A stretch of DNA of 64,000 nucleotides from Tranquillimonas sp964472855 (GTDB lineage Bacteria > Pseudomonadota > Alphaproteobacteria > Rhodobacterales > Rhodobacteraceae): NCBI GenBank assembly GCA_964472855.1, contig CAYYMJ010000009.1, positions 7,839 to 71,838 on the forward strand, written 5' to 3'. Under the pieces are notes generated by a model, which was not told the DNA's origin, did no database searches, and was given only the letters and a program-made list of their open reading frames with translations. The translations under genes and the position numbers were made by a program. Of the stretch, positions 8,054 to 16,786 are shown one piece after another (within the stretch, counting starts at the first letter, position 1; the number at the start of each line of letters is the position of its first letter).

Positions 8054-8409
8054 GGCCGGTGGGCGGCCCGGTGGGCGGCGATGGCGGCCTCGACCGTCGC
8101 GACGGCCTCGGCGGTGGACAGGCCGCGCTGGTCGGCGATTTCCGCCAGCGTCTGCGGGCGCCCGCCGTCGCCGGGCGGCGCCAGCGACAGCGCCGCGCCC
8201 ACCACCCGGGGCGGCACCTTCCAGCTGTGGGCGACATAGCGCGGGGTCATCCAGCCGGCCACCGGCTGGTTGCGGTGGGCCGGGTCGGCCCAGTAGACGG
8301 CGAACATCGCCATGCGCCCGGCGAAAAACAGCGATACCGCCAGCGCCAGCACAAAGCCCAGCATCAGCAGCCGGTGGTCGCGCCACAAAAGCCGCAGCCG
8401 CGCCATCAT
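8050..8409 (-). CDS. Small membrane-anchored protein of unknown function
   Basis: 119 aa. It starts MMARLRLLWRDHRLLMLGF and has one N-terminal transmembrane helix (about residues 13-35). A soluble part of about 80 residues follows, containing MTPRYVAHSWKVPPRVVGAA and a C-terminal helical region. No known family was recognised. Both ends are coupled: its start overlaps the stop of the VWA gene by 4 nt and its stop overlaps the dedA start by 4 nt. The ATG at 8406 is an alternative start. The position suggests it works with the MoxR/VWA proteins or DedA at the membrane (inference). Confidence 0.72.
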   Translation of the reverse strand: MMARLRLLWRDHRLLMLGFVLALAVSLFFAGRMAMFAVYWADPAHRNQPVAGWMTPRYVAHSWKVPPRVVGAALSLAPPGDGGRPQTLAEIADQRGLSTAEAVATVEAAIAAHRAAHRP

Positions 8410-9593
8410 CGCCCCAGTTCCTTCATGCCACGATCGAGCCCCGCCAGTGTCATCGGCACCATGCGGTCGGACCCGAAAACGTTGCCGATCATGGCGATCG
8501 AGCCGGTATGGCCCCAGTAGCGCTCGGGCACCGGGTTGATCCACAGATTGTCCGGCCACTGGTCGCGCAGACGCTGCAGCCAGACCTGCCCGGCCTCGCG
8601 ATTCCAGTGTTCATTGGCGCCGCCGGGCATGGAGATTTCGTAAGGCGACATGCTGGCGTCGCCCACGACAATGCATTTCCAGTCGGACCCATAGGTGTTC
8701 AGAATGTCCTGCGTCGGCGTCTGTTCGGTCCAACGGCGGCGATTGTCGCGCCACAGGCCTTCGTAGATGCAGTTGTGGAAGTAGAAATGTTCCAGATGCT
8801 TCAACTCGCTGCGCGCGGCGCTGAACAGTTCCTCGACCACCTTCACATGCGCGTCCATGCTGCCGCCGACATCCAGCAACAGCAGCACCTTCACGCCATT
8901 GCGCCGTTCGGGCCGGGTCTGAACGTCAAGCCAGCCCTTTTCGGCGGTCGCGCGGATGGTGCCGTTCAGGTCAAGCTCGTCCTCGGCGCCGTCGCGCACC
9001 CAGCGGCGCAACCGCTTCAGCGCCACCTTGATGTTGCGGGTCCCAAGCTCGACATCGCCGTCGAGATTGCGGAACTCGCGCTTGTCCCAGACCTTGACGG
9101 CGCGCTGGTGGCGGCTTTCGGACTGGCCGATGCGCACGCCTTCCGGGTTGTAGCCATAGGCGCCGAACGGCGAGGTTCCGGCCGTGCCCACCCATTTCGA
9201 GCCGCCCTGATGCCGGCCTTGCTGTTCTTGCAGTCGCTGGCGCAGGGTTTCCATCAGTTTGTCGAAACCGCCCAGCGCCGCGATTTCGGCGCGTTCCTCG
9301 GGGGTCAGGTGTTTTTCGGTCAGCTTTTCCAGCCACGCCTGCGGCAGGTCGACCGCGTCGAGAACCTGATCGACACTGACGCTTTCCAGCCCGGCGAAGC
9401 TTTGGGCAAAGGCGCGGTCGAACCTGTCGATATTGCGTTCGTCCTTTACCATCGCGGCGCGGGCCAGATAATAGAAGCCTTCGACATCGAAGGTGACCAG
9501 CCCGGTGGTCGTGGCTTCGAGAAAACCAAGGAATTCCCGCAGGCTGACCGGCAGCTTGTGCTGGCGCAGCGTCGCGAAGAACTGCAGGAACAT
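8406..9593 (-). CDS. VWA (CoxE-like) domain protein
   Basis: 395 aa protein with a C-terminal von Willebrand factor A domain. The metal-ion-dependent adhesion site is LLLDVGGSMDAH (D241-V-G-G-S245), a DxGxS variant of the usual DxSxS. The N-terminal half is helical and charged (LTPEERAEIAALGGF, LRQRLQEQQGRHQGG). Proteins of this type pair with MoxR-type AAA+ ATPases as a chaperone or metal-insertion machine; a MoxR-type gene lies about 2.1 kb upstream in the same orientation. The ATG at 9593 shares one base with the stop of the preceding 55-aa gene, and its stop overlaps the next start by 4 nt. The client protein is unknown. Confidence 0.88.
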   Translation of the reverse strand: MFLQFFATLRQHKLPVSLREFLGFLEATTTGLVTFDVEGFYYLARAAMVKDERNIDRFDRAFAQSFAGLESVSVDQVLDAVDLPQAWLEKLTEKHLTPEERAEIAALGGFDKLMETLRQRLQEQQGRHQGGSKWVGTAGTSPFGAYGYNPEGVRIGQSESRHQRAVKVWDKREFRNLDGDVELGTRNIKVALKRLRRWVRDGAEDELDLNGTIRATAEKGWLDVQTRPERRNGVKVLLLLDVGGSMDAHVKVVEELFSAARSELKHLEHFYFHNCIYEGLWRDNRRRWTEQTPTQDILNTYGSDWKCIVVGDASMSPYEISMPGGANEHWNREAGQVWLQRLRDQWPDNLWINPVPERYWGHTGSIAMIGNVFGSDRMVPMTLAGLDRGMKELGR

Positions 9594-9760
9594 CAGGCCA
9601 GCGTGCGCGACAGCAGGATGGCGCCGAACAACCCGACCAGGGCCCCGATGATGGCATAGACGGTGGCATACTGGGCCATGTCGGCCGGCTTTCCGCCGCG
9701 TTTGCGGGCCTGCAGGGCGCCGATCAGGCCGGCGACGATGGCGGTGACCAAGGGGATCAT
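9593..9760 (-). CDS. 55-aa two-helix membrane protein
   Basis: Short gene, MIPLVTAIVAGLIGALQARK at the N-terminus, then a basic loop (RKRGGKP), then YAIIGALVGLFGAILL. This gives two transmembrane helices joined by a positively charged cytoplasmic turn. The start overlaps the stop of the DUF2927 gene by 4 nt (ATGA), and the stop shares one base with the VWA gene start (TGATG). This tight packing is the main reason to call it real. It is probably an inner-membrane partner of the VWA protein (inference). Family function unknown. Confidence 0.72.
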   Translation of the reverse strand: MIPLVTAIVAGLIGALQARKRGGKPADMAQYATVYAIIGALVGLFGAILLSRTLA

Positions 9761-11133
9761 GACTGCGGTTCCTGCCGGTTCATCGGGTTGAGTGCCGCAA
9801 ACTCGTTGGCGCGCTGGCGCACTGCGGCGTCGGACCCGAAGCCATAGCGCGCCCAGCCCAGAGATTCGCGGCGGACGGCCCGAGCATCGGCGCTATGGCC
9901 CAGAAGGTCCAGAGCCTCGGCCTTGATCATCAGCAGCGACGCCAGCAGCGCCGCATTCTCGCCCGCGCGCGCCGTCGCGAGATTGTCGTTGGCAATCTCG
10001 ACCGCCGCGGCGGCCTGGCCCGTGGACAGCGCAAAGGCAGCCAGTTGCATCGAGACATGGGCCTCGTGAATGGCGGTTTCCGGCGCGGCGGCAAAGATTT
10101 GCCTGGCGGCAAGGAACGACGACAGCGCCAGATCGGGCGCGGTGGCCAGCGACAGACGGCCCAGGGCGCAAAGGCTGAAGCCAAGCCGGTTGTCGTGCCA
10201 CCCCTGCGTGCGGGCGATGGACACGGCTTCGCGGGCCGCGTTCAGCCGGCGGCCTTTGGCGATCCGCGGTCCCAACGCGGTTTCGATGGCGTCGATCCAC
10301 GCGCGCGGCGTGGCAGGGCGCACCGTTTTGGCGCCGCCCCGGCCGCCGGGGTTCAGCCGCGCGATGATGCCGGGCACGCGCTGCCCGACCTCGGCCGGGG
10401 TCATGCCGGGGCGCAGTTCGGGCGCATAGGTGGCGCGCAGCACCATCATGTCGAAACCGGTCAGGACGGTGTGGAAATTGTCGTCGTTGAAGACGCTGTC
10501 GGTCAGCCGATAAAGGTCGTTCAGCGGCCCCAGCGCCTGGGCGACTTCCTCGTGCAGGCAATCGCGGATCTCTTGCGGCGCCGCGTCAGAGGGCACGAAC
10601 ACGGCCATGCTCTGGCGGGTGACAAGCGTGGTCCAGTCGACCCGCGCGCTGTTGCGATAACGGCGGAATTCATCCCAGCTGGCAATGCGCGGCACCACGA
10701 AACACGCCGCATGCGGCACCGCGGCATGCAGGTCGGCCGTGGGCACCGCCTGCACCGTGATCGATGCGGCCGAATTGTGGTCGACGCGGCGCAGGTCGAT
10801 GCCGGCCTCGGACCGGATGCGCGCGACAAGCCGGTCGAGATCGGCTGACAGGCTGGGCGAGCGTGCGCCCGTGGCGCGAATGGTGACCGGGCCCTCGAAG
10901 CGCGAGAACACCGGCAACGCGCGCCCGCTTTCCAGCCGAAAGGTCAGGTCCATGAAATCCCGGGCGATGTCGGCATTGCTGCGGGTGGGTGCCCCGGCGT
11001 GGCCGGCGCCGAAGGTCTTCATCGGTGGCAGCGCAATGGTCGGCGTGGCCAGACGGTCGACCGCAACCGTCGGCACGCTCGGCGCGCAGGCGGCGAGCGT
11101 CAGCAGCAGGGCGGTGGCGACACGGGCAATCAT
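9757..11133 (-). CDS. DUF2927-containing lipoprotein
   Basis: 458 aa protein with a lipoprotein signal peptide (MIARVATALLLTLAACAPS; lipobox LAAC, Cys16), so probably anchored at the periplasmic face of a membrane. The DUF2927 region is around residues 180-245, with CLHEEVAQALGPLNDLY, SVFNDDN and LRPGM. The C-terminal half is helical and TPR-like (FLAARQIFAAAPETA, ALLASLLMIKAEALDLLG). DUF2927 has no established biochemical role. The HEEVAQ stretch superficially recalls a metallopeptidase motif but lacks the second His, so no enzyme is claimed. The ATG overlaps the upstream GNAT stop by 4 nt. Confidence 0.82.
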   Translation of the reverse strand: MIARVATALLLTLAACAPSVPTVAVDRLATPTIALPPMKTFGAGHAGAPTRSNADIARDFMDLTFRLESGRALPVFSRFEGPVTIRATGARSPSLSADLDRLVARIRSEAGIDLRRVDHNSAASITVQAVPTADLHAAVPHAACFVVPRIASWDEFRRYRNSARVDWTTLVTRQSMAVFVPSDAAPQEIRDCLHEEVAQALGPLNDLYRLTDSVFNDDNFHTVLTGFDMMVLRATYAPELRPGMTPAEVGQRVPGIIARLNPGGRGGAKTVRPATPRAWIDAIETALGPRIAKGRRLNAAREAVSIARTQGWHDNRLGFSLCALGRLSLATAPDLALSSFLAARQIFAAAPETAIHEAHVSMQLAAFALSTGQAAAAVEIANDNLATARAGENAALLASLLMIKAEALDLLGHSADARAVRRESLGWARYGFGSDAAVRQRANEFAALNPMNRQEPQS

Positions 11134-11582
11134 GGCCGGGCATACTTGATGAACGGCGTAAGCTTGCCGACGCGATCGTAAAGTGCGCGCGCCTCGGCGT
11201 TGAAATCCTGGGTCAGCCAGTAAACGCCGGGCACGCCGGCGGCATCGGCGGCGGCATAGACCGCCTCGATCAGTCGCCGCCCCACACCCTGGCCCCGCAC
11301 GTCGGGGGCGGCGTAAAGGTCTTGCAAATAACAGGTGTTTTCAATCGACCAGCCGTGGCGGTGAAACAGATAGTGGGTCAGCCCCAGCAGCCTGCCGTCA
11401 TCGGCCTCGGCGACGAGCCCGCAATAGTCCCGCGGGTCGTCGCCGAGCAGCCGTTCGAAATAGGTCTGATAAACCGGCTCGGGGCGGGTGGTCTCGTAAA
11501 AGGCCAGATAGGCCGTCCACAAGTCACGCCACTGCGGTTCGTCAGCCCGGGCAAGAGGCCGAATGGTTGCGACAATTGACAC
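11130..11582 (-). CDS. GNAT-family N-acetyltransferase
   Basis: About 150 aa acetyltransferase of the GNAT fold. The acetyl-CoA binding signature is YAAPDVRGQGVGRRLIEAVY (RGQGVG), and the C-terminus has VYWLTQDFNAEARALYDRVG, the usual beta5-alpha4 ending. The substrate is not predictable. No ATG is available at the N-terminus. GTG 11582 gives the most family-like start (SIVATIRPLARAD); another GTG at 11609 would add nine residues. It is the first of six overlapping minus-strand genes running to dedA. The 126 bp upstream (11583-11708) is visibly less GC-rich than the surroundings and may hold its promoter. Confidence 0.82.
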   Translation of the reverse strand: MSIVATIRPLARADEPQWRDLWTAYLAFYETTRPEPVYQTYFERLLGDDPRDYCGLVAEADDGRLLGLTHYLFHRHGWSIENTCYLQDLYAAPDVRGQGVGRRLIEAVYAAADAAGVPGVYWLTQDFNAEARALYDRVGKLTPFIKYARP

Positions 11583-11708
11583 AATTTCACCATCAAATTC
11601 TTGGCCCACCCAATATGAATGCTAGTAGGAAACCGGGCAGCGCCATGGCCAAGGTTGGGCAGAATCAAGGCACAGGTCAAACAGACAGTTAACGCTAACG
11701 CAACAAAC

Positions 11709-12548
<840 letters not shown>

Positions 12549-12728
12549 GGGAATTTCGAACCTCGAATTGTTGGAAAAGCGGGGAATTTTCGCGTCACGT
12601 CACAACTGTTCTAGCCGCCGCCAATCCCTAGTGACAACCCCGGGAGCTTGGGGTATCAGCCGCCCGAGGAGACGCTCATGACTCATTCCCCGTCCGGGAT
12701 TATGAACGGACGCGACGAGGACATCGAT

Positions 12729-13151
12729 ATGAAAGCAGAAGTATTCCTGCCGGACGACTATCGCCCGGCGGAAGGCGAGCCGTTCATGAATGAACGGCAG
12801 ATGGAATATTTCCGCCGCAAGCTTCTTGCATGGAAAGCCGACCTGCTGGACGACAGCCGGTCAACCATCGAAACGCTGCAAGACAGTAGCCGGGCCATTC
12901 CGGACATTGCCGACCGTGCCAGCGAGGAAACCGACCGTGCGCTGGAACTGCGCACGCGCGACCGCCAGCGCAAGCTGGTCGCCAAGATCGAATCGGCCCT
13001 GCGCCGCATCGACGAAGGCGAATACGGCTATTGCGAAGCCACGGGCGAGCCGATTTCGCTGAAGCGGCTGGATGCGCGGCCCATCGCCACCATGAGCCTT
13101 GAGGCGCAGGAACGTCACGAGCGCCGCGAAAAGGTTCACCGCGACGATTGA
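12729..13151 (+). CDS. dksA: DksA-type RNA polymerase-binding transcription factor
   Basis: 140 aa from ATG 12729 (MKAEVFLPDDY). It binds the RNA polymerase secondary channel and, with ppGpp, adjusts rRNA, tRNA and stress transcription. The coiled coil carries the tip motif DIADRAS (DxxDxA). The zinc-finger region GYCEATGEPISLKRL has only one Cys in place of the four found in E. coli DksA; single-Cys forms are known, including in Rhodobacter sphaeroides. A longer start at ATG 12678 has a good GAGGAG ribosome site, so 17 extra residues are possible. The family-like N-terminus favours the shorter form. Divergent from the MoxR-type gene. Confidence 0.92.
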   Translation: MKAEVFLPDDYRPAEGEPFMNERQMEYFRRKLLAWKADLLDDSRSTIETLQDSSRAIPDIADRASEETDRALELRTRDRQRKLVAKIESALRRIDEGEYGYCEATGEPISLKRLDARPIATMSLEAQERHERREKVHRDD

Positions 13152-13231
13152 GGGGCGGCGCACATGCACATTGACACGGCATCGCGGGGGCAGCCTGGCG
13201 GTGCCGTTTTCGTTTGTCCCCCGGCCGGCCC

Positions 13232-14383
13232 ATGCTGACCGGGCGTGACATCACCGTGCTGGGCGCCGGCATCGGCGGGCTTGCCACGGCGGCGGCGCTG
13301 GCGGCCCGGGGGGCCCGGGTGCAGGTGGTCGAACAGGCGCCCGCGCTGCGCGAGGTCGGGGCGGGGCTGCAGATTTCCCCCAACGGCGTGGCAGTGCTGG
13401 ACGCGCTGGGCCTGGCCGATGCCGCACGTGCCACCGCGCCGGCCGCCCGGGCTGTGTGGCTGAAAGACGGGCCCTCGGGGCGGCAGGTCGCGCGCATTCC
13501 GCTGACCGGGCCGCGCCCCTATCTGATGTTTCACCGCGCCGATCTGGTGGGGCTGCTGCACGCCCGCGCCACTGATCTGGGGGTCACATTCCGGTTCGGC
13601 CAGCGGGTCACGGGCGTGGGGCCCGGCCCGACGATCGCCATTGACGGGGCGGCGCCGGCCCAAGCCGGGTTTCTGGTCGGCGCCGACGGCCTGCATTCGG
13701 TGCTGCGCCCGCATCTGAACGGCCCCGCGCAGCCCTTCTTTACCGGGCAGGTGGCCTATCGCGCGGTGATTGCCGGCGATACCGCGCCCGATCCAACGGT
13801 GTTCATGGGGCCGGGGCGGCACCTGGTGCGCTATCCGCTGGGCGGTGGCCGGGTCAACCTTGTCGGGATCGAAGAGCGGTCGCAATGGGCACTGGAAAGC
13901 TGGTCGGCGCCCGGTGACCCCGACGCCATGCGCGCCGCCTTTGCCGGCTTTGGCGCCGAGGCGCGGGCCAGCCTTGACAAGGTTACCACCGTCAACCTGT
14001 GGGGCCTGTTCCGCCATCCGCTTGCCGCGCGCTGGACCGGGCCGGGCGTGGCGCTGGTCGGCGATGCCGCGCACCCGACGCTGCCGTTCATGGCGCAGGG
14101 GGCCAACATGGCGCTGGAAGATGCCTGGGTGCTGGCCGATTGCCTTGCCGGAGCCGGGCCCGACCGGCTGGAGCGCTATCAGTCCCTGCGCCAGCCGCGC
14201 GTGGCCCGCGCCATCGCCGCCGCCAACGCCAACGCGCGCAACTATCACCTGACGACGCCGCTGTTGCGGCCGGCGGCGCATCTGGCATTGCGCGCGTTGA
14301 CCGGGGCCGCGCCGTCGCTGCTGACCCGGCAGTTCGACTGGCTTTACCACCATGACGTGACGCGCCCCGGGTCTGGCGCCTGA
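13232..14383 (+). CDS. FAD-dependent aromatic-hydroxylase-type monooxygenase
   Basis: 383 aa flavoprotein monooxygenase of the class A (salicylate or p-hydroxybenzoate hydroxylase-like) family. The dinucleotide-binding fold is at the N-terminus (VLGAGIGGLATAAALAARG), the DG motif is FLVGADGLHS, and the second FAD motif is VALVGDAAHPTLPFMAQGAN. It would hydroxylate an aromatic or similar ring using NAD(P)H and O2; the substrate cannot be told from sequence. ATG 13232 is used; the frame is open a little further upstream without an ATG. It lies between dksA and proA on the same strand with no overlap. Confidence 0.87.
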   Translation: MLTGRDITVLGAGIGGLATAAALAARGARVQVVEQAPALREVGAGLQISPNGVAVLDALGLADAARATAPAARAVWLKDGPSGRQVARIPLTGPRPYLMFHRADLVGLLHARATDLGVTFRFGQRVTGVGPGPTIAIDGAAPAQAGFLVGADGLHSVLRPHLNGPAQPFFTGQVAYRAVIAGDTAPDPTVFMGPGRHLVRYPLGGGRVNLVGIEERSQWALESWSAPGDPDAMRAAFAGFGAEARASLDKVTTVNLWGLFRHPLAARWTGPGVALVGDAAHPTLPFMAQGANMALEDAWVLADCLAGAGPDRLERYQSLRQPRVARAIAAANANARNYHLTTPLLRPAAHLALRALTGAAPSLLTRQFDWLYHHDVTRPGSGA

Positions 14384-14429
14384 GGGCCGGGGCGTATAGC
14401 CTGCCGGTCGGGGTTTTCAGGAGACCGAG

Positions 14430-15707
14430 ATGGAAGACCATGCCGCCGGCGTGACCGACATCGCCGCCACCATGCGCGAAATCGGCCGCCGCGCCCGCGC
14501 CGCCGCGGCCGAACTGGCCTTTGCACCGGGGCCGGTGAAGCGTGCCGCGCTCGAGGCCGCGGCCGATGCCGTCCGGACCCGCCGGGCCGAGATTGCCGCC
14601 GCCAACGCCAGTGACATGGAGTTTGGCCGCGGCAAGGGCCTGTCGCCCGCCATGCTGGACCGGCTGGAGCTGACCGAGGATCGCATCGGCGGCATCGTCG
14701 ACGGGCTGCGCGCCGTGGCCGCGCAGGACGACCCGGTCGGCGCGGTCATCGCCGAATGGGACCGGCCCAACGGCCTGTCGATCCAGCGCGTGCGCACGCC
14801 TCTTGGCGTGGTGGGGGTGATCTATGAATCGCGGCCCAACGTGACCGCCGACGCCGGGGCGCTGTGCCTCAAGGCCGGCAACGCGGTGATCCTGCGTGGC
14901 GGGTCGGAAAGCTTTCATTCCGCGGGCGCGATCCACGCCTGCCTGCAAGACGGCCTGCGGGCCGCCGGCCTGCCCGAGGATGCCATCCAGCGCGTCCCCA
15001 CCCGTGACCGCGCCGCCGTGGCCGAAATGCTGCGCATGACCGACCATATCGACGTGATCGTTCCGCGCGGCGGCAAGGGGCTGGTGGGGCTGGTGCAGTC
15101 CGAGGCGCGGGTGCCGGTGTTTGCCCATCTCGAGGGCATCGTGCATGTCTATCTCGACACTGCCGCCGACCCCGAAAAAGCGCTGCGCGTGGTGCTGAAC
15201 GCCAAGACCCGGCGCACCGGCATCTGCGGCGCCGCCGAATGCCTGCTGATCCACCGCGATATCGTCGACACCATCGGCCAGGGCGTGATCCGCGCGCTTG
15301 TCGATGCCGGGGTCGAGGTGCGGGCCGGGCCCGGCCTGACCCATGTGCCCGGCACCGTCGCGGCGAGAGATGACGACTGGGGCCGCGAGTATCTGGACAG
15401 CATCATCGCCGCCCGGATGGTCGACGACGTGGACGCAGCCATCGCGCATATCCGGCAGTATGGCTCGAACCACACCGATTGCATCATCACCCAGGATCAG
15501 GCCGCCGCCGACCGCTTTTTCAGCCGTCTCGACAGCGCCATCCTGATGCAGAATGCGTCAACCCAGTTCGCCGACGGGGGCGAGTTCGGCATGGGGGCCG
15601 AGATCGGCATCGCCACCGGCAAGATGCATGCGCGCGGGCCGGTGGGTGCGGCACAACTGACCAGCTTCAAATACCTCGTCCGGGCCGACGGCGCGGTCAG
15701 AAGCTGA
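14430..15707 (+). CDS. proA: Glutamate-5-semialdehyde dehydrogenase (gamma-glutamyl phosphate reductase)
   Basis: Reduces gamma-glutamyl phosphate to glutamate semialdehyde with NADPH, the second step of proline synthesis. 425 aa, typical length. Signatures: VGVIYESRPNVTADAGALC, RGGSES, the catalytic Cys in KTRRTGICGAAE, and FGMGAEIGIATGKMHARGPV near the end. A good ribosome site (CAGGAG) precedes ATG 14430. No proB is visible nearby. Its last 24 codons are repeated immediately downstream as part of a 180-bp tandem duplication. Confidence 0.97.
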   Translation: MEDHAAGVTDIAATMREIGRRARAAAAELAFAPGPVKRAALEAAADAVRTRRAEIAAANASDMEFGRGKGLSPAMLDRLELTEDRIGGIVDGLRAVAAQDDPVGAVIAEWDRPNGLSIQRVRTPLGVVGVIYESRPNVTADAGALCLKAGNAVILRGGSESFHSAGAIHACLQDGLRAAGLPEDAIQRVPTRDRAAVAEMLRMTDHIDVIVPRGGKGLVGLVQSEARVPVFAHLEGIVHVYLDTAADPEKALRVVLNAKTRRTGICGAAECLLIHRDIVDTIGQGVIRALVDAGVEVRAGPGLTHVPGTVAARDDDWGREYLDSIIAARMVDDVDAAIAHIRQYGSNHTDCIITQDQAAADRFFSRLDSAILMQNASTQFADGGEFGMGAEIGIATGKMHARGPVGAAQLTSFKYLVRADGAVRS

Positions 15708-15811
15708 CGCTGGCGCCGCTGTCGGAACAGATGTCAAGCTGCCGCCCCAGGTGCCGCGCATGGTGCGCGGCCAGCGTGAAATGCACCCTGTCGGGGGGCG
15801 TGGGCGTTGGG
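15697..15811 (-). pseudogene. Duplicated 3' fragment of chpT
   Basis: Minus-strand remnant matching the last 30 or so codons of chpT (…FTLAAHHARHLGRQLDIC… with the same stop), caught between intact proA and intact chpT. It diverges from the functional copy after about 30 codons. It has no start and no upstream domain, so it is not a functional gene. Confidence 0.7.
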
Positions 15812-15815
15812 CGGC

Positions 15816-15887
15816 GGGCCGGTGGGTGCCACGCAGCTGACCAGCTTCAAATACCTCGTCCGGGCCGACGGCGCGGTCAGAAGCTGA
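15816..15887 (+). pseudogene. Duplicated 3' fragment of proA
   Basis: Second copy of the last 24 codons of proA including its stop, reading GPVGATQLTSFKY onward, against GPVGAAQLTSFKY in the intact gene. It has no start codon or upstream gene body, so it is a remnant. It lies antisense to the 3' end of chpT, which is the natural convergent overlap. Confidence 0.75.
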
Positions 15888-16461
15888 CGCTGGCGCCGCT
15901 GTCGGAACAGATGTCAAGCTGCCGCCCCAGGTGCCGCGCATGGTGCGCGGCCAGCGTGAAATGCACCTTGTCGGGTGGCGTGGGCGTGGGGCCGCCGGCC
16001 AGCAGGTTGGCCCATTTGCCGGCGTCGATACCGCGTTCGGCATCGGTCCACAGATGCCACAGCCGGTCGGCGCGGCGCACCTGCACCAGTCCGCCGCGCG
16101 GCAGGGTGGTTTCGAAACACAGCAACAGCAGGAAGGCCAGCTTCAGCTCGGTCCGCAGGCTGTCAACCGCGACCTGCCAGTCAACCTCCAGCCGCCCGCT
16201 GCCGAACATCGCGCCAACAATGGCCCGGCTGTCGCGCGCTGCCATCGTCGCCCCGGCGCTGGCACCGCCAAAGGCCACGCGGAAGAAACGCAGCCGGGCG
16301 TTGGCATTCTCGGCGCTTTGCGAAATCAGCGACAACTCGGGCGTCGGCGGCTGCCCGGTCATCGCCAGCAGTTCCAGCCCGTTGCCGATGGCGCCCATGG
16401 GGCTGACCAGATCGTGGCAGATGCGCGCCACGGTGGTTTCGGCCAGCTCTGTTTCGTTCAT
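15877..16461 (-). CDS. chpT: Histidine phosphotransferase ChpT
   Basis: 194 aa. It relays phosphate from the hybrid kinase CckA to CtrA (and CpdR) in the alphaproteobacterial cell-cycle, motility and gene-transfer regulon. The phospho-acceptor helix is visible as ARICHDLVSPMGAIGNGLEL, with His near residue 15. The C-terminal half is a degenerate ATPase-like domain with LLAGGPTPTPPDKVHFTLAA. ATG 16461 is chosen because the family starts directly before this helix. It is divergent from the DUF3553 gene with only 18 bp between start codons. Its 3' end is convergent with proA and lies in the tandem duplication. Confidence 0.9.
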   Translation of the reverse strand: MNETELAETTVARICHDLVSPMGAIGNGLELLAMTGQPPTPELSLISQSAENANARLRFFRVAFGGASAGATMAARDSRAIVGAMFGSGRLEVDWQVAVDSLRTELKLAFLLLLCFETTLPRGGLVQVRRADRLWHLWTDAERGIDAGKWANLLAGGPTPTPPDKVHFTLAAHHARHLGRQLDICSDSGASVSF

Positions 16462-16479
16462 CCCCCGGCCTCCGCGCCG

Positions 16480-16662
16480 GTGAGAGACCTCAACGCATAT
16501 CTTGTGCCGGGCATGATCGTCAGCCACCCCGGGCGGCCTGACTGGGGGCCGGGGCAGGTGCAGTCGAACATCGCCGGCAAGGTCACGGTCATGTTCCGTG
16601 AAGCGGGTAAGATCGTCATCGACAGCCGCACGGTCGCCCTCCATCCCGCGCCGGGCAAATGA
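16480..16662 (+). CDS. DUF3553 small protein
   Basis: 60 aa from GTG 16480. It matches the DUF3553 pattern: LVPGMIVSHPGRPDWGPGQV then VTVMFREAGKIVID. The short beta-rich fold resembles a Tudor/CarD-N-like module in appearance, but no function is established. The start is only 18 bp from the divergent chpT start, so the two genes must share a very compact promoter region or depend on internal promoters. The GTG start has no strong ribosome site. Confidence 0.82.
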   Translation: MRDLNAYLVPGMIVSHPGRPDWGPGQVQSNIAGKVTVMFREAGKIVIDSRTVALHPAPGK

Positions 16663-16786
16663 CGCGCCTTCTCAACCTAGGCGCGATTTGCGCAAAAAGG
16701 GTTAACGTGCTGGCAAGCCTTGCCACTGTGGCATCCGGGCCATATCAGTCGCCGGGCACCGATGATGGCCGCCGCGGAACCCGTGC

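Larger units (their letters stand above)
15636..15995. repeat. Imperfect 180-bp tandem duplication of the proA/chpT junction
   Basis: Two copies (15636-15815 and 15816-15995) with exact 180-bp periodicity. A 131-bp core (15657-15787 and 15837-15967) is identical, while both flanks of the core carry several substitutions. Each copy contains the 3' end of proA (plus) and the 3' end of chpT (minus), which overlap tail to tail. It may be a real tandem duplication or a join of two strain haplotypes during assembly. Confidence 0.9.

Noticed and set aside
10500..10600. HExxH-like zinc site in the DUF2927 lipoprotein (HEEVAQ)
   Set aside because: The second His is absent and no third ligand was seen. 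DUF2927 members are not known peptidases.
16663..16786. Possible CtrA box or Pho box before olsB
   Set aside because: Only a half site (GGTTAACG) is present, with no second TTAA at the correct spacing, and no pair of CTGTCAT-like repeats.
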